Notes: generated by a model from the sequence alone, not told the origin. A stretch of 46,099 nucleotides of DNA from CBDHHC01 sp050633205 (GCA_050633205.1 JBOEGA010000030.1:1-46099), one strand, 5' to 3'; positions 9,028-18,586 are shown, numbered from the stretch's first letter. Program-made: numbers and translations.

Positions 9028-9121
9028 GCCCTTTCTTAAAGAATTCACCAACATTCCGGGGCTGACCCTGATTGTTGCAAGAGGCGGCTCTAAAACGCCA
9101 AGATCGGGTTATTTTGTTAAA

Positions 9122-10882
9122 ATGAACATATTCTCAGAGTTTGAAAGCAGGATTTTAAAGGTTGTTCAGCAACTTAAGGAAGAAGAAGTCCTGAGTGCGG
9201 AAATTGAAGTCAACGGGCTTAGTGTTGAGCCAACCAAAGATCCGGCGCATGGAGATATTGCGTCGAATATTGCTATGGTACTGGCAAAAAAAGCAAAAAT
9301 GAAACCACGCGACCTGGCTGAAAAAATTGCTTCAAAACTTGAGAGTGACCCACTTGTCCGGCAGATCGATATTGCAGGTCCCGGCTTTATTAATCTATGG
9401 CTTAAAACAGAGTTCTGGCAGGAAATAGTGAAAGCTGTCCTGGAGGGCAGTCGGGAATTTGGCAGGTCGGAAGTTGGTAAAAATCAACCTGTTAATGTGG
9501 AATATGTTTCAGCCAATCCAACTGGTCCGATGCATGTTGGCCATTGCCGGGGGGCAGTCTTCGGTGATGCTCTGGCAAATCTGCTGGATTTTGCAGGTTT
9601 CGATGTTACACGGGAATATTATATTAACGATGCCGGTGCCCAGATTAATGTTCTGGCTCAATCAGCATTTTTACGTTACCGGGAAGCGCTGGGAGAAGAT
9701 ATCGGAGAAATTCCTGAAGGCCTGTATCCGGGAGACTATCTTGTACCCGTGGGAGAAGCACTTGCGAAGGTGCATGGAGACAAGCTCCTCAAAATGGAAG
9801 AGGAAGAGTGGCTTCCCATCGTCAAGAATTTTTCGATAGATGCCAATATGGACACTATCCGTGAAGATCTTTCCGCTCTTGGTATCAAGCATGATGTTTT
9901 CTTTTCCGAGCGTTCTCTGATACAGGGCGACAAGGATGAGGTTGCGGAAACCATTAACTGGCTTCGGGAACAGGGCATTGTTTATGAAGGGCGTCTGCCA
10001 CCACCAAAAGGCAAATTACCGGATGACTGGGAAGATCGTGAGCAGACTTTATTCAAGGCGACTGACTTTGGTGATGATGTTGACCGGGCTTTGATTAAAT
10101 CAGACGACAGCTACACGTATTTCGCGTCTGATATGGCTTATCATAACAACAAGTATAAACGTGGTTTCCAGAGCATGATTAATGTCTGGGGAGCTGACCA
10201 TGGCGGATATATCAAACGTATGGATGCCGCAGTTAAGGCGTTGACTGCAGGTAAGGGTGATCTGGATGTAAAAATCTGCCAGATGGTTAACCTGCTGAGG
10301 GCTGGTAAGCCTATCAAGATGTCAAAACGGGCTGGTACTTTTGTCACTTTGAGGGATGTTGTGGATGAAGTAGGCTCTGATTCGGTCAGATTTATGATGC
10401 TTTACCGTAAGAATGACGCGATGCTGGACTTCGATTTCGATAAAGTTGTTGAACAATCACGGGATAACCCGGTGTTTTATGTACAATATGCACATGCGCG
10501 AATTTTTTCTGTGTTTAGAAATACACATAAAATCTTCCCGGAAATAGGGGAAGAAGGTCAGAATACGGACTGGTCCAATGCTCATCTCATTGATAGTAAA
10601 GAGGAAATTTCGTTAATTCAAAAGCTCGCTCAATTTCCAAGGCTTATCGAATCTGCATCTGTGTCTCATGAGCCACACCGTGTTGCTTTTTATCTTTATG
10701 GTCTTGCCAGTGACTTTCATGCAATATGGAACCTAGGCAAAGAAGTGCCACAATTGCGATTTATTAAAGAGGACGAGAGAGAATTGACTATAGCGCGCAT
10801 GGCGCTGCTCAAAGCTGTCGCTACAGTTTTAGATTCCGGGCTCAAAATCCTTGGCGTTAAACCTGTAAAGGAAATGCACTAG
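9122..10882 (+). CDS. argS: Arginyl-tRNA synthetase
   Basis: 586 residues, full length for class Ia ArgRS. The N-terminal Arg-specific domain includes DPAHGDIASNIAMVLAKK. The HIGH signature appears as HVGH (138-141) in SANPTGPMHVGH. The KMSKS loop appears as KMSK (399-402) in IKMSKRAGTF. The DALR-type anticodon-binding domain ends with LDSGLKILGVKPVKEM. It charges tRNA-Arg in the cytoplasm. It is followed on the same strand by the SPOR gene and nagZ, a conserved alphaproteobacterial order. Confidence 0.97.
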   Translation: MNIFSEFESRILKVVQQLKEEEVLSAEIEVNGLSVEPTKDPAHGDIASNIAMVLAKKAKMKPRDLAEKIASKLESDPLVRQIDIAGPGFINLWLKTEFWQEIVKAVLEGSREFGRSEVGKNQPVNVEYVSANPTGPMHVGHCRGAVFGDALANLLDFAGFDVTREYYINDAGAQINVLAQSAFLRYREALGEDIGEIPEGLYPGDYLVPVGEALAKVHGDKLLKMEEEEWLPIVKNFSIDANMDTIREDLSALGIKHDVFFSERSLIQGDKDEVAETINWLREQGIVYEGRLPPPKGKLPDDWEDREQTLFKATDFGDDVDRALIKSDDSYTYFASDMAYHNNKYKRGFQSMINVWGADHGGYIKRMDAAVKALTAGKGDLDVKICQMVNLLRAGKPIKMSKRAGTFVTLRDVVDEVGSDSVRFMMLYRKNDAMLDFDFDKVVEQSRDNPVFYVQYAHARIFSVFRNTHKIFPEIGEEGQNTDWSNAHLIDSKEEISLIQKLAQFPRLIESASVSHEPHRVAFYLYGLASDFHAIWNLGKEVPQLRFIKEDERELTIARMALLKAVATVLDSGLKILGVKPVKEMH

Positions 10883-10972
10883 ACATATGTGCAGCCATTT
10901 GGTTATTTGAGCTTCATATTTTCCATAATGGAGATATGTTCAGGTCGATTCTCTGAAAAAAGGGGGATATTT

Positions 10973-12583
10973 ATGTCCAATAATGATGATAACAATGGAA
11001 TTCCTGATCGCCCCAGCTTTTTGAGTGGCGGCAGAATTGGTGAACATCAGTCATATGGGCAAAATCCTAAAGGGGATGAGCAGGGTTATATGCCACCTGT
11101 TCGTCCAGAACCAAAAGATCAGAGTGAGTATTCTCAAGTGGGTGGAAAACGAAATTCTAATCAGCCTTATTCTTCAGGGCAGCAGCAGAACCCAGGTTAT
11201 GGTCAGCCAGGGCAATCACCTTTAGATAATCAGGGGTATCCTTCTGACGGTCAGGGTGATTATGGTCAGAGTCCGTATAATCAGGGCGGAGCCGGCGGTT
11301 ATGGTCAGGGAGGTGGATACTCTGATTATCAGCAGGGTTATGGGCAATCCTCTCAGGAAGGTTACAGCGGGCAGCAGCAATATCAGGATGCTCAGGGAGA
11401 TGGTTATGGTGGATACCAGCAATCATCCTATGATCAATCCGGTTATGCCTATCCAGGCGGGCAAAATGAAGGATATAATTATGGTGATCAGGGGTATAAT
11501 GATCAGCAGGGTGCTGAGGATACTTCTTTTCTGAATAATGAATATCCGGATGATGGATATCAGGAGCAGCGCCCGAAAAAAGGTAAGTCCCCACTTATGC
11601 TTGGTGCGCTTATGGCTATCCTTCTTGCCGGTGGTGGTGTCGGGTATGCGTATACAAATGGCATGTTTGCGATTGGTGAGAATTCTGCAAATCTTGCCAG
11701 CACCAATCCACTTGTTATTTCAAGGGACAGAACCCCGGTGAAAGAGCGTCCTGTGGAAGCCGGCGGTACAAATGTTCCTCATAAGAATAAAGAAATTTAC
11801 GAGCGTTTGTCTGGTCAGCCTGCAAATAACTCTGATCAGGATACCCGTTTAAGATCCAGATCCGAGAGAGTTAATGATACCGGTCAGGATTCAGGCAGTG
11901 TTCCCGGTCTTTCAGTTGCCTCTGAAAACTCAGACAGACCGAATAAGGTTGCCGTCAGGACTATTAAAATTATTCCTGTGACACCTTCAGGTGGGGTTGG
12001 TTCTTCGAATAATGATCAGGTTCCGGGGCTGGCTGTTGCTACAGGTGGTTCTGATTCCAGCGTCAACCAAAGACCAAGAGATCCGGGGATTGCGAGCCAA
12101 ACTTATTCTTCTGTGAACCGTTCTGAAAACAGTGGCACGAGCAGTATTGGAGAGCCTCAGCAACCAATTCGTAAAGTGGAAGACCGCCAGCGCATTGAAC
12201 CTGAAACGAGACCTGTTGAGAGAGAGAGCTCAAATCAAAGAGTCGCTTCCTTACCTGATCAGAGCCGTTCGTCAAATACACGTTCTTTGCAATCTCCCAG
12301 CTCTAACGTCAATGAAATAGCCGGTAACGGTTTTGTGGTTCAAATAGCTGCAAGGCGGGAACATTCTGATGCTCTGGAAGCTTTTGTGGATATGCAGCAG
12401 AAATATCCGGGTATTCTCAGTGCTATGAGACCGTTTATTCAGCGTGCTGATCTTACAGCTAAGGGCAAGGGTATCTGGTATCGTCTGCGTGTTGGTCCTG
12501 TAAACAGTAAACAGGCTGCTACGGAAGTCTGTGAGCAACTTAAATCCCGTGGTTATAAAAGTTGTTTTGTGCCGCGGCAGTAG
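10973..12583 (+). CDS. SPOR domain protein with QGY-rich low-complexity cytoplasmic region
   Basis: 536 residues from ATG 10973, which has AGGGGG just upstream. An in-frame ATG at 10889 would add an unconserved leader. Residues about 55-205 are a low-complexity tract dominated by Q, G, Y and S (units such as GYGQ and NQGYP). A basic PKKGK and a membrane segment follow at about 211-237. After it comes a polar periplasmic linker with repeated GLSVAS/GLAVAT-type units, and a C-terminal SPOR domain (about 454-536: GFVVQIAA to SCFVPRQ). SPOR domains bind denuded peptidoglycan at the septum, so a role in division or cell-wall remodelling is likely. The neighbouring nagZ, a wall-recycling enzyme, fits. 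The exact function is unknown. Confidence 0.88.
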   Translation: MSNNDDNNGIPDRPSFLSGGRIGEHQSYGQNPKGDEQGYMPPVRPEPKDQSEYSQVGGKRNSNQPYSSGQQQNPGYGQPGQSPLDNQGYPSDGQGDYGQSPYNQGGAGGYGQGGGYSDYQQGYGQSSQEGYSGQQQYQDAQGDGYGGYQQSSYDQSGYAYPGGQNEGYNYGDQGYNDQQGAEDTSFLNNEYPDDGYQEQRPKKGKSPLMLGALMAILLAGGGVGYAYTNGMFAIGENSANLASTNPLVISRDRTPVKERPVEAGGTNVPHKNKEIYERLSGQPANNSDQDTRLRSRSERVNDTGQDSGSVPGLSVASENSDRPNKVAVRTIKIIPVTPSGGVGSSNNDQVPGLAVATGGSDSSVNQRPRDPGIASQTYSSVNRSENSGTSSIGEPQQPIRKVEDRQRIEPETRPVERESSNQRVASLPDQSRSSNTRSLQSPSSNVNEIAGNGFVVQIAARREHSDALEAFVDMQQKYPGILSAMRPFIQRADLTAKGKGIWYRLRVGPVNSKQAATEVCEQLKSRGYKSCFVPRQ

Positions 12584-12614
12584 TGTTATATTGATCTCAG
12601 AAATCAATATAACA
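12584..12614. repeat. Perfect 12-bp inverted repeat between the SPOR gene and nagZ
   Basis: Arms 12584-12595 and 12603-12614 with a 7-base loop. Neither strand has a T run after it, so it is probably an intercistronic RNA hairpin (stability or partial attenuation) and not a classical terminator. Confidence 0.55.
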
Positions 12615-12635
12615 GAATCTGGTGAAACGGACTAA

Positions 12636-13652
12636 ATGACATTAAAAGCATTCATTACAGGATGCGCGGGAACAGAACTAAGCCCGGAAGAACGGGCTTA
12701 TTTCGCGTATCACAGGCCTTGCGGTTTTATTCTTTTCCAGCGCAATTGTGAAAATCCTCAACAACTTAAAGCTCTTATAGATTCTGTACGGGATGCTGTG
12801 CAGGATGATAAACTGCTTGTTCTTGTTGATCAGGAAGGCGGGAAGGTTGCCCGACTTAAACCTCCGCACTGGACTGACTTTCCTTCCGGACTTACTCTTG
12901 GGAATATATACCGGGATAAAAAGGATGAGGGGCTGGAAATTGTTAGCAAGATAAGCCAGTTGCTTGGGTCTGAGCTTTATTCTCTCGGTATTAATGTGAA
13001 TTGTGTGCCGGTACTGGACATACCTGTGGCAGGTGCTCATGATATTATAGGGAGCAGAGCTTATGGCGATAATGCCCATGATATCATTGAGGTTGCCAAA
13101 GCGGTTATCGCCGGACACAGGAATGCCGGCCTACTACCGGTTATCAAGCATATACCAGGACATGGACGAGCCGGATCTGATAGTCATGAAGAGTTGCCGG
13201 TTATTGAAACTGATCTTGAGACCCTGCGTTCCACAGATTTTATTCCTTTCAAAGCTTTGAATGGCGAATTGCTTGGTATGACAGGACATCTGTTGTTGCC
13301 AGAGCTTGATAAAGACAATCCGGTCAGTACTTCAGGTAAAATTATTTCAGAAATTATCCGCCAGGAAATTGGATTTGATGGCCTGCTGATGAGTGATGAC
13401 CTCAGTATGGAAGCACTGGATGGCAATATGACGGAACGTACCGCAGGGGTGATAGCTGCCGGATGTGATGTGGCGCTGCATTGTAATGGTCATTTTAATG
13501 AGATGGAAGAGGTCGCTGCAGCAAGTCCGGTTCTTGAAGGAAAGGCACTGGACAGGTTGAACACGGCAAAAGAGGCATTATGTCAGCCCAAAGACCTTGA
13601 TAAAGAGCAAATCAGTGCATGGCTAGATGAACATTTGCATGATTATGCGTGA
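12636..13652 (+). CDS. nagZ: Beta-N-acetylhexosaminidase (glycoside hydrolase family 3)
   Basis: 338 residues, the normal NagZ length. It has the GH3 NagZ signature KHIPGHGRAGSDSHEELP (K171-P188), including the His/Asp pair of the acid/base loop, and MSDDLSMEAL with the nucleophile Asp at 254 or 255. QEGGKVARL is also typical. It removes N-acetylglucosamine from 1,6-anhydro-muropeptides in the cytoplasm during cell-wall recycling. It lies between the SPOR gene and scpA on the same strand. Confidence 0.95.
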   Translation: MTLKAFITGCAGTELSPEERAYFAYHRPCGFILFQRNCENPQQLKALIDSVRDAVQDDKLLVLVDQEGGKVARLKPPHWTDFPSGLTLGNIYRDKKDEGLEIVSKISQLLGSELYSLGINVNCVPVLDIPVAGAHDIIGSRAYGDNAHDIIEVAKAVIAGHRNAGLLPVIKHIPGHGRAGSDSHEELPVIETDLETLRSTDFIPFKALNGELLGMTGHLLLPELDKDNPVSTSGKIISEIIRQEIGFDGLLMSDDLSMEALDGNMTERTAGVIAAGCDVALHCNGHFNEMEEVAAASPVLEGKALDRLNTAKEALCQPKDLDKEQISAWLDEHLHDYA

Positions 13653-13727
13653 ATCAGTGTAGTGTAAAAATCTAAATTCAGGTGAGGCAGTAGCGTAAAA
13701 GAATCCTGTAACAAGAGAGATTTGTAA

Positions 13728-14585
13728 ATGGCGGGTGCAGAACAGGTTGCAGAGTATTTCGAAGTCGGAAACGAAGAGCAGAAAACTACGGCCAAACCAA
13801 TGTCTGACACAACTGAGACCGAAAATAATCCCAATAAGAATGATGAAGAGCTGCTCATCATTGATGTTGACGGGTTTGAGGGGCCATTAGACCTGTTACT
13901 GACGCTTGCTCGTTCCCAGAAGGTTGATCTTACGAAGATTTCCATTCTGGAGCTTGCACAGCAGTATCTGCTGTTTGTATCCGAGGCGCGCAAATACAGA
14001 CTGGAACTTGCGGCAGATTATCTTGTTATGGCTTCCTGGCTTGCTTTTCTTAAGTCAAAGCTGCTGCTGCCACCTGAAGAGAAAGATGAAGACGGTCCTA
14101 CGGGTGAAGAGCTTGCTGCTCTTTTGACTTTTCGTCTTCAGAAGCTTAATGCCATGCGTGAAGCTGCTGCAAAAATTATGAACAGGAAGCGGTTGGGACG
14201 GGATGTGTTCGCCAGAGGGATGCCCCAGAATGTCCGTGTAATCAAGACACCTGAATTTCAGGCTGAAACATATGAACTCCTAAAAGCGTATGCTTTACAA
14301 AGACAGAGGAAATCTGTTGTTTCTGTAAAACTTGGTGGCCGTACTGTCTGGTCCATAAAGCGGGCGAGAGAGCGTCTTGACCAGCTTCTCGGGACAACTG
14401 CCGAGTGGTTTCCAATGGACAGGTTTCTTTCTGAGTTTGAAGAGAATTCGGAACTGTCCAGAACTGCTACTGCGAGTACGTTCGGTGCCAGTCTTGAGCT
14501 TGCCCGTGAGGGGGATATTGAGATAAAACAGTCTCAGGCTTTTGCGCCCATATATGTACGCCGTAAAACGGATACGGAAGAATAG
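13728..14585 (+). CDS. scpA: Segregation and condensation protein A (kleisin)
   Basis: 285 residues. The conserved kleisin N-terminus reads DVDGFEGPLDLLLTLARSQK, then ISILELAQQYL and ADYLVMASWLAFLKSKLLLP. The C-terminal winged helix contacts the SMC head. ScpA bridges SMC heads with ScpB in the chromosome condensin. About 40 polar residues precede the conserved core, and a start at Met 25 (13800) is possible; 13728 is kept because AAGAGAGA lies upstream. scpB follows after 43 bases. Confidence 0.95.
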   Translation: MAGAEQVAEYFEVGNEEQKTTAKPMSDTTETENNPNKNDEELLIIDVDGFEGPLDLLLTLARSQKVDLTKISILELAQQYLLFVSEARKYRLELAADYLVMASWLAFLKSKLLLPPEEKDEDGPTGEELAALLTFRLQKLNAMREAAAKIMNRKRLGRDVFARGMPQNVRVIKTPEFQAETYELLKAYALQRQRKSVVSVKLGGRTVWSIKRARERLDQLLGTTAEWFPMDRFLSEFEENSELSRTATASTFGASLELAREGDIEIKQSQAFAPIYVRRKTDTEE

Positions 14586-14628
14586 AATGATCCCTGTACC
14601 TTGTGTGCAAGGCGATAGCTGACAAATT

Positions 14629-15393
14629 ATGACAGATCAAACCGAAAATAACGAAGCAGAAACAACCGGGACTACCGAGAGTTCAGAAAAACAGGAAAAC
14701 AGTTTTTCAGGTAATGTGACTGCTTTGCCTTCTGCTAACCGTGGGGACAAGTTACGTATTCTGGAAGCACTTCTGTTTGCAGCTTCCGAGCCTCTGGATA
14801 CAGCTACCCTGTCGAAGCACATGTCTGAAGACGATAACCTTGAGGCATTACTGGATGAGTTGAAGACAATATATGCCAACCGTGGGGTTAATCTGGTAAA
14901 GGTCTCGGGGCGCTGGGCGTTTCGTACTGCCGAAGATCTTTCCTATCTGCTTGAACAATATGCTGTTGAGCAAAAAAAGCTATCCAAGGCAGCATTAGAG
15001 ACATTATCTATTATCGCTTACCATCAGCCGGTTACCCGTGCCGAGATCGAAGAAATCAGAGGGGTGAGTACATCCAGGGGAACGATTGATGTTCTTATGG
15101 AAACGCAGTGGATCAGAATGCGTGGACGACGCAAGTCACCGGGGCGTCCGGTAACATATGGGACCACTCCCCAGTTCCTTGAGCATTTTGGTTTTGAGAA
15201 TGTACGCGATCTGCCGGGTTTGAAAGAATTGAAGGGGGCTGGCTTACTGGACAATAACCTTCCGCCGGGTTTCTCCATTCCCCGCCCTGATGATTCAACA
15301 CTTCTGACTGAAGATGAAGATCCGATGGAAGATGAAGAGCTTGAGCCGCTGGAGATTGATGAACCTGAGGATAAAAAAACCGAGAAGGTATAA
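14629..15393 (+). CDS. scpB: Segregation and condensation protein B
   Basis: 254 residues. Two winged-helix domains: LRILEALLFAASEPLDTATL opens the first, and LSKAALETLSIIAYHQPVT with RAEIEEIRGVS opens the second. A third core signature is GRRKSPGRPVTYGTTPQFLEHFGF. The last about 40 residues are an acidic tail. It partners ScpA and SMC in chromosome organisation. An acidic linker of about 40 residues also precedes the core. Confidence 0.95.
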   Translation: MTDQTENNEAETTGTTESSEKQENSFSGNVTALPSANRGDKLRILEALLFAASEPLDTATLSKHMSEDDNLEALLDELKTIYANRGVNLVKVSGRWAFRTAEDLSYLLEQYAVEQKKLSKAALETLSIIAYHQPVTRAEIEEIRGVSTSRGTIDVLMETQWIRMRGRRKSPGRPVTYGTTPQFLEHFGFENVRDLPGLKELKGAGLLDNNLPPGFSIPRPDDSTLLTEDEDPMEDEELEPLEIDEPEDKKTEKV

Positions 15394-15448
15394 TTTCTGC
15401 TTTCAGTCCCTGTATTCACCCGCCAGGTTCTGACCCTGGAAATGCTGC

Positions 15449-16585
15449 ATGAAATGGACGTATCTTATGGTGCCAAAGCCTGAACAAGTAAATGCTGCCA
15501 GTACCAAGAAATGGGGTGCGCGGGGGACTGCTGCTGCGACCATTGCCGGTTGTCTGACCTTCGACCATGTATCACGGTATTTTACGGAAGACCCTGCAGT
15601 CCATAATTTTAACCTGAATATTAATCCGGGGGAAATTATATGTCTTCTCGGGCCTTCCGGATGCGGGAAAAGCACATTATTACGTATGGCTGCCGGAATT
15701 GACCGTCCTACCAGCGGGCGAATACTGCTCAATGATAAGGAGCTATCCGGTCCTTCCAGTTTTGTGCCACCGGAAAAGCGTAATATTGGTCTGATGTTTC
15801 AGGATTTTGCTCTTTTTCCGCACCTGACCATATTGGATAATGTAGCTTTTGGTTTAAAACCACTTGGGAAAAACGAAGCCAGAAAAGAAGCCAGAATATC
15901 TCTGGACCGGGTCGGTTTGCTGAGATATGCCGAAGATTATCCGCATATATTGTCCGGTGGCCAGCAGCAGCGCGTTGCTCTTGCCCGCGCAATTGCCCCT
16001 CGTCCAAGTGTTCTGCTGATGGATGAACCGTTTTCTGGTCTTGATGCCCGTTTGCGGGAGAGCATGAGAGAGGAAACGCTGGCTATTCTTCATGAGACCC
16101 GGGCTACCTGTATTATCGTAACCCATCAGTCTGAAGAAGCAATGCGAATGGGGGATCGTATTGTTGTAATGAAGGAAGGTCGGATGGTTCAGGCTGATAG
16201 TGCAGAAGTACTATATAATCAGCCTTCGGATCTTTTTGTTGCCAGAATGTTCTCTGAAATCAATGAAATTGAATGTGTGGTTAAAAAAGGTTCAGTAGAT
16301 ACTCCTTTAGGTATTTTTTCAGGCACTACACTATCGGATAACGAGAGTGCAATTCTTTGTGTCAGGCAGAATGCAATTAACCTGGTCGAGCCAGGAAATG
16401 GCTATGACGGGAGGGTTATCCGGCGTAAGTTCCTGGGAGATAAGGCTTTATTGGAAGTTGTTGTTAATGGTCTGGATGCGCCATTGCTGGTGCAGCTCAA
16501 GCAAACTGATGTATGTGGTGATCGAACTGAGGTTGGTATCAGGATAGATCAGAGCAGTGTCTTATTGTTTTCCGATAACTCATAA
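15449..16585 (+). CDS. ABC transporter ATP-binding protein (PotA/FbpC-like), orphan
   Basis: 378 residues. The nucleotide-binding domain has Walker A GPSGCGKST (68-76), signature LSGGQQQRVALARAI, Walker B VLLMDEPFSGLD and the switch histidine in VTHQSEEAM. The last about 100 residues look like a TOBE-type regulatory domain, as in iron or polyamine importers. No permease or binding protein is adjacent; it stands alone between scpB and tatA. The substrate is therefore unknown. The N-terminal about 30 residues are not conserved-looking and the true start may be at Met 7. Confidence 0.85.
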   Translation: MKWTYLMVPKPEQVNAASTKKWGARGTAAATIAGCLTFDHVSRYFTEDPAVHNFNLNINPGEIICLLGPSGCGKSTLLRMAAGIDRPTSGRILLNDKELSGPSSFVPPEKRNIGLMFQDFALFPHLTILDNVAFGLKPLGKNEARKEARISLDRVGLLRYAEDYPHILSGGQQQRVALARAIAPRPSVLLMDEPFSGLDARLRESMREETLAILHETRATCIIVTHQSEEAMRMGDRIVVMKEGRMVQADSAEVLYNQPSDLFVARMFSEINEIECVVKKGSVDTPLGIFSGTTLSDNESAILCVRQNAINLVEPGNGYDGRVIRRKFLGDKALLEVVVNGLDAPLLVQLKQTDVCGDRTEVGIRIDQSSVLLFSDNS

Positions 16586-16661
16586 CATCCATAGTAAACT
16601 AATGATTTCTTGATTTTTGGGTTATATTCAAGTTTACCCTATATATAGTAATAGTTAATCA

Positions 16662-16696
16662 GACAGACTGCATTGCAGCTCTTCATGCAATCTGTC
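16662..16696. repeat. Imperfect inverted repeat in the tatA leader
   Basis: Arms 16662-16673 and 16685-16696, 12 bp with one mismatch, 11-base loop. No T run follows. It may be an RNA hairpin upstream of tatA or a weak end signal for the ABC gene. Confidence 0.4.
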
Positions 16697-16742
16697 ATAG
16701 TGGCGTTATCGCCTTTGAAATAAGAGTTTAGGAGAATAGGTT

Positions 16743-16967
16743 ATGTCTTGGGGACTTCCGCAGATTTTATTAGTAGTCGTCGTGGCAATTTTGCTGTTTG
16801 GACGTGGCAAGATCTCTGAGTTGATGGGTGATGTTGCCAAGGGTATCAAAAGCTTTAAAAAAGGGATTTCTGAAGAAGACGCAAAGTCTGAAACAGCTAA
16901 ATCCATTGATAGTGAAGCTAGCAAAACTGCACATGTAAATAATCAGGAAAAAACAGGAGCGAGTTAA
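16743..16967 (+). CDS. tatA: Sec-independent translocase subunit TatA
   Basis: 74 residues: an N-terminal membrane helix (LPQILLVVVVAILLFGRGKI) with the FGRGKI hinge, an amphipathic helix (ELMGDVAKGIKSFKKGI), and a polar tail. TatA oligomers form the pore for folded proteins with twin-arginine signals. AGGAGA about eight bases upstream sets the start. First gene of tatA-tatB-tatC. Confidence 0.96.
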   Translation: MSWGLPQILLVVVVAILLFGRGKISELMGDVAKGIKSFKKGISEEDAKSETAKSIDSEASKTAHVNNQEKTGAS

Positions 16968-17026
16968 TAGCTTTTCCCGTTTAATTTTGAAATTAGAACC
17001 ATCAGCACTGAATAGATCCTAATATT

Positions 17027-17491
17027 ATGTTTGATATTGGCTGGACTGAATTACTGGTAATAGCGGCGGTAACAATTATTGTTGTCGGCCCTAAGGAGTT
17101 GCCCGGTCTGTTGCGCACTTTAGGCCAGATGGTTGGGCGTGTGCGTCAAATATCTTCTGATTTCAGAAGTCAGCTTGATGAGGCTATGCAGGCTGAAGAA
17201 ATCAAGAACCTGCAGAAGGATCTGGATGAGATCAAAGAGGATGTCAGCAAAGATAATCCTATGGGTGATCTGAAAGAAAAAATTGAAGATCAGTTTAATC
17301 CGGAGATGGATAAAATACTTTCCGACGCTCCTAATAATGGTGAAAACGGCTCAAGTGTGGAAGATGCTCCGGAAGAAAAGCCTGTTGTTTATGACAATCA
17401 TGATCTTCTTCCACAAATTCATCCTGAAATAGAGCAGGTCGAGCAAAAAGATAATGCTCTGAATAATGAACAAAAAGTACGTGAGGCCTAA
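17027..17491 (+). CDS. tatB: Sec-independent translocase subunit TatB
   Basis: 154 residues. MFDIGWTELLVIAAVTIIVV followed by GPKELPGLLRTLGQ is the TatB membrane helix and hinge, with the conserved N-terminal Glu in the helix. A long amphipathic and acidic cytoplasmic part follows. TatB forms the signal-peptide receptor complex with TatC. It ends 3 bases before the tatC start, so the two are translationally close. Confidence 0.95.
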   Translation: MFDIGWTELLVIAAVTIIVVGPKELPGLLRTLGQMVGRVRQISSDFRSQLDEAMQAEEIKNLQKDLDEIKEDVSKDNPMGDLKEKIEDQFNPEMDKILSDAPNNGENGSSVEDAPEEKPVVYDNHDLLPQIHPEIEQVEQKDNALNNEQKVREA

Positions 17492-17494
17492 AGA

Positions 17495-18289
17495 GTGGTT
17501 ACCGGGGTAGACGAGAATATTGATGACTCAAAAGCGCCGTTAATGGAGCACCTCATAGAGCTAAGAAAACGGCTCATGTGGATTATAGGCGGCGTAATGG
17601 CCTGTTTTTGTGTGCTGTTCTTCTTTGCGACGGATATTTTCAGCATATTGATCTGGCCTGTATCCGTAGCTGCAGGGAAACCTGCTGAACTGCTGTATAC
17701 AGCTCCGCACGAGTTTCTGTTTACTCAGATCAAGCTTGCTTTATTCGGGGCCATTTTTCTGGCATTTCCGATAATTGCAAGTCAGGTCTATATGTTTGTA
17801 GCACCCGGTTTATACAGGCATGAGAGGTCAGCTTTTCTTCCCTATCTGATTGCGACGCCCATATTGTTTCTGGCAGGCGCATTTCTTGTCTATTTTGGCC
17901 TGATGCCACTGGCTATGAAGTTTTTCATAGGGATGGAGCAAAAGGACGGTATTGCTGTCATCAAAATGACTTTGAAGGTCAGTGAATATCTCAGTTTTAT
18001 AATGCTGCTTATTCTGGCGTTTGGTTTCTGTTTTCAGTTACCTGTCATTCTGACCCTGCTAGCAAGAATAGGTCTTGTGACTGCTGATATGCTTTGGGAC
18101 AAGTTCAAATATGCGGTGGTTATAATTCTGATTGTGGCTGCAACCCTGACACCACCAGACCTGATTTCTCAAATAATGCTTGCAGTCCCGACAACATTGT
18201 TATATTTGCTGTCAATCTGGTCTGTGCGCTTAATGGAAAAGCGTCGTAATGATCAATCCACATCAGATACTGAAGAAGATGGCCTATAA
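17495..18289 (+). CDS. tatC: Sec-independent translocase subunit TatC
   Basis: 264 residues with six predicted membrane segments. The family opening APLMEHLIELRKRLMW and the motif FKYAVVIILIVAATLTPPD are present. TatC recognises the twin-arginine signal peptide. The start is a GTG at 17495, three bases after the tatB stop. In many alphaproteobacteria serS follows tatC; here a tRNA-Arg gene and an integrase come next. Confidence 0.96.
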   Translation: MVTGVDENIDDSKAPLMEHLIELRKRLMWIIGGVMACFCVLFFFATDIFSILIWPVSVAAGKPAELLYTAPHEFLFTQIKLALFGAIFLAFPIIASQVYMFVAPGLYRHERSAFLPYLIATPILFLAGAFLVYFGLMPLAMKFFIGMEQKDGIAVIKMTLKVSEYLSFIMLLILAFGFCFQLPVILTLLARIGLVTADMLWDKFKYAVVIILIVAATLTPPDLISQIMLAVPTTLLYLLSIWSVRLMEKRRNDQSTSDTEEDGL

Positions 18290-18365
18290 GCCTGGTATTT
18301 TAGGTGAATAGTTAAAATTAATGCTGTCAAAATCTGATTTTTGATGTAAAAAGAGACCCAACAAC

Positions 18366-18442
18366 GGTCCCGTAGCTCAGCTGGATAGAGCACCGGATTT
18401 CTAATCCGTAGGTCGTAGGTTCGAATCCTACCGGGATCACCA
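18366..18442 (+). tRNA. tRNA-Arg (anticodon TCT), probable attachment site of the element
   Basis: 77 bases: acceptor GGTCCCG with CGGGATC (one G-U pair), D stem GCTC/GAGC, anticodon loop TTTCTAA giving TCT, T arm GTAGG-TTCGAAT-CCTAC, encoded ACCA. The first anticodon-stem pair is a C-T mismatch. The integrase gene lies 145 bases downstream and reads toward the tRNA, the usual layout when an island integrates in a tRNA 3' half. The tRNA 3' end is therefore the likely left attachment site. The second copy was not found in the window. Confidence 0.95.
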
Positions 18443-18586
18443 AATATTTCAATGAGTTAGAGATGTTCTCCTTAAGGTAGTTGTGCACCTTTTGTCACCA
18501 AGTTGTGCACCAATGTTCTCTTTTTCTTCTCCAAAAGAATGTCATTCCATATTTCAGCAAAACAATAGAATTGTTGTTTTTTGAAG

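Noticed and set aside
18405..18442. Search for a second copy of the tRNA-Arg 3' end (right attachment site)
   Set aside because: No matching repeat was noticed by eye up to the window end, so no attR is reported.
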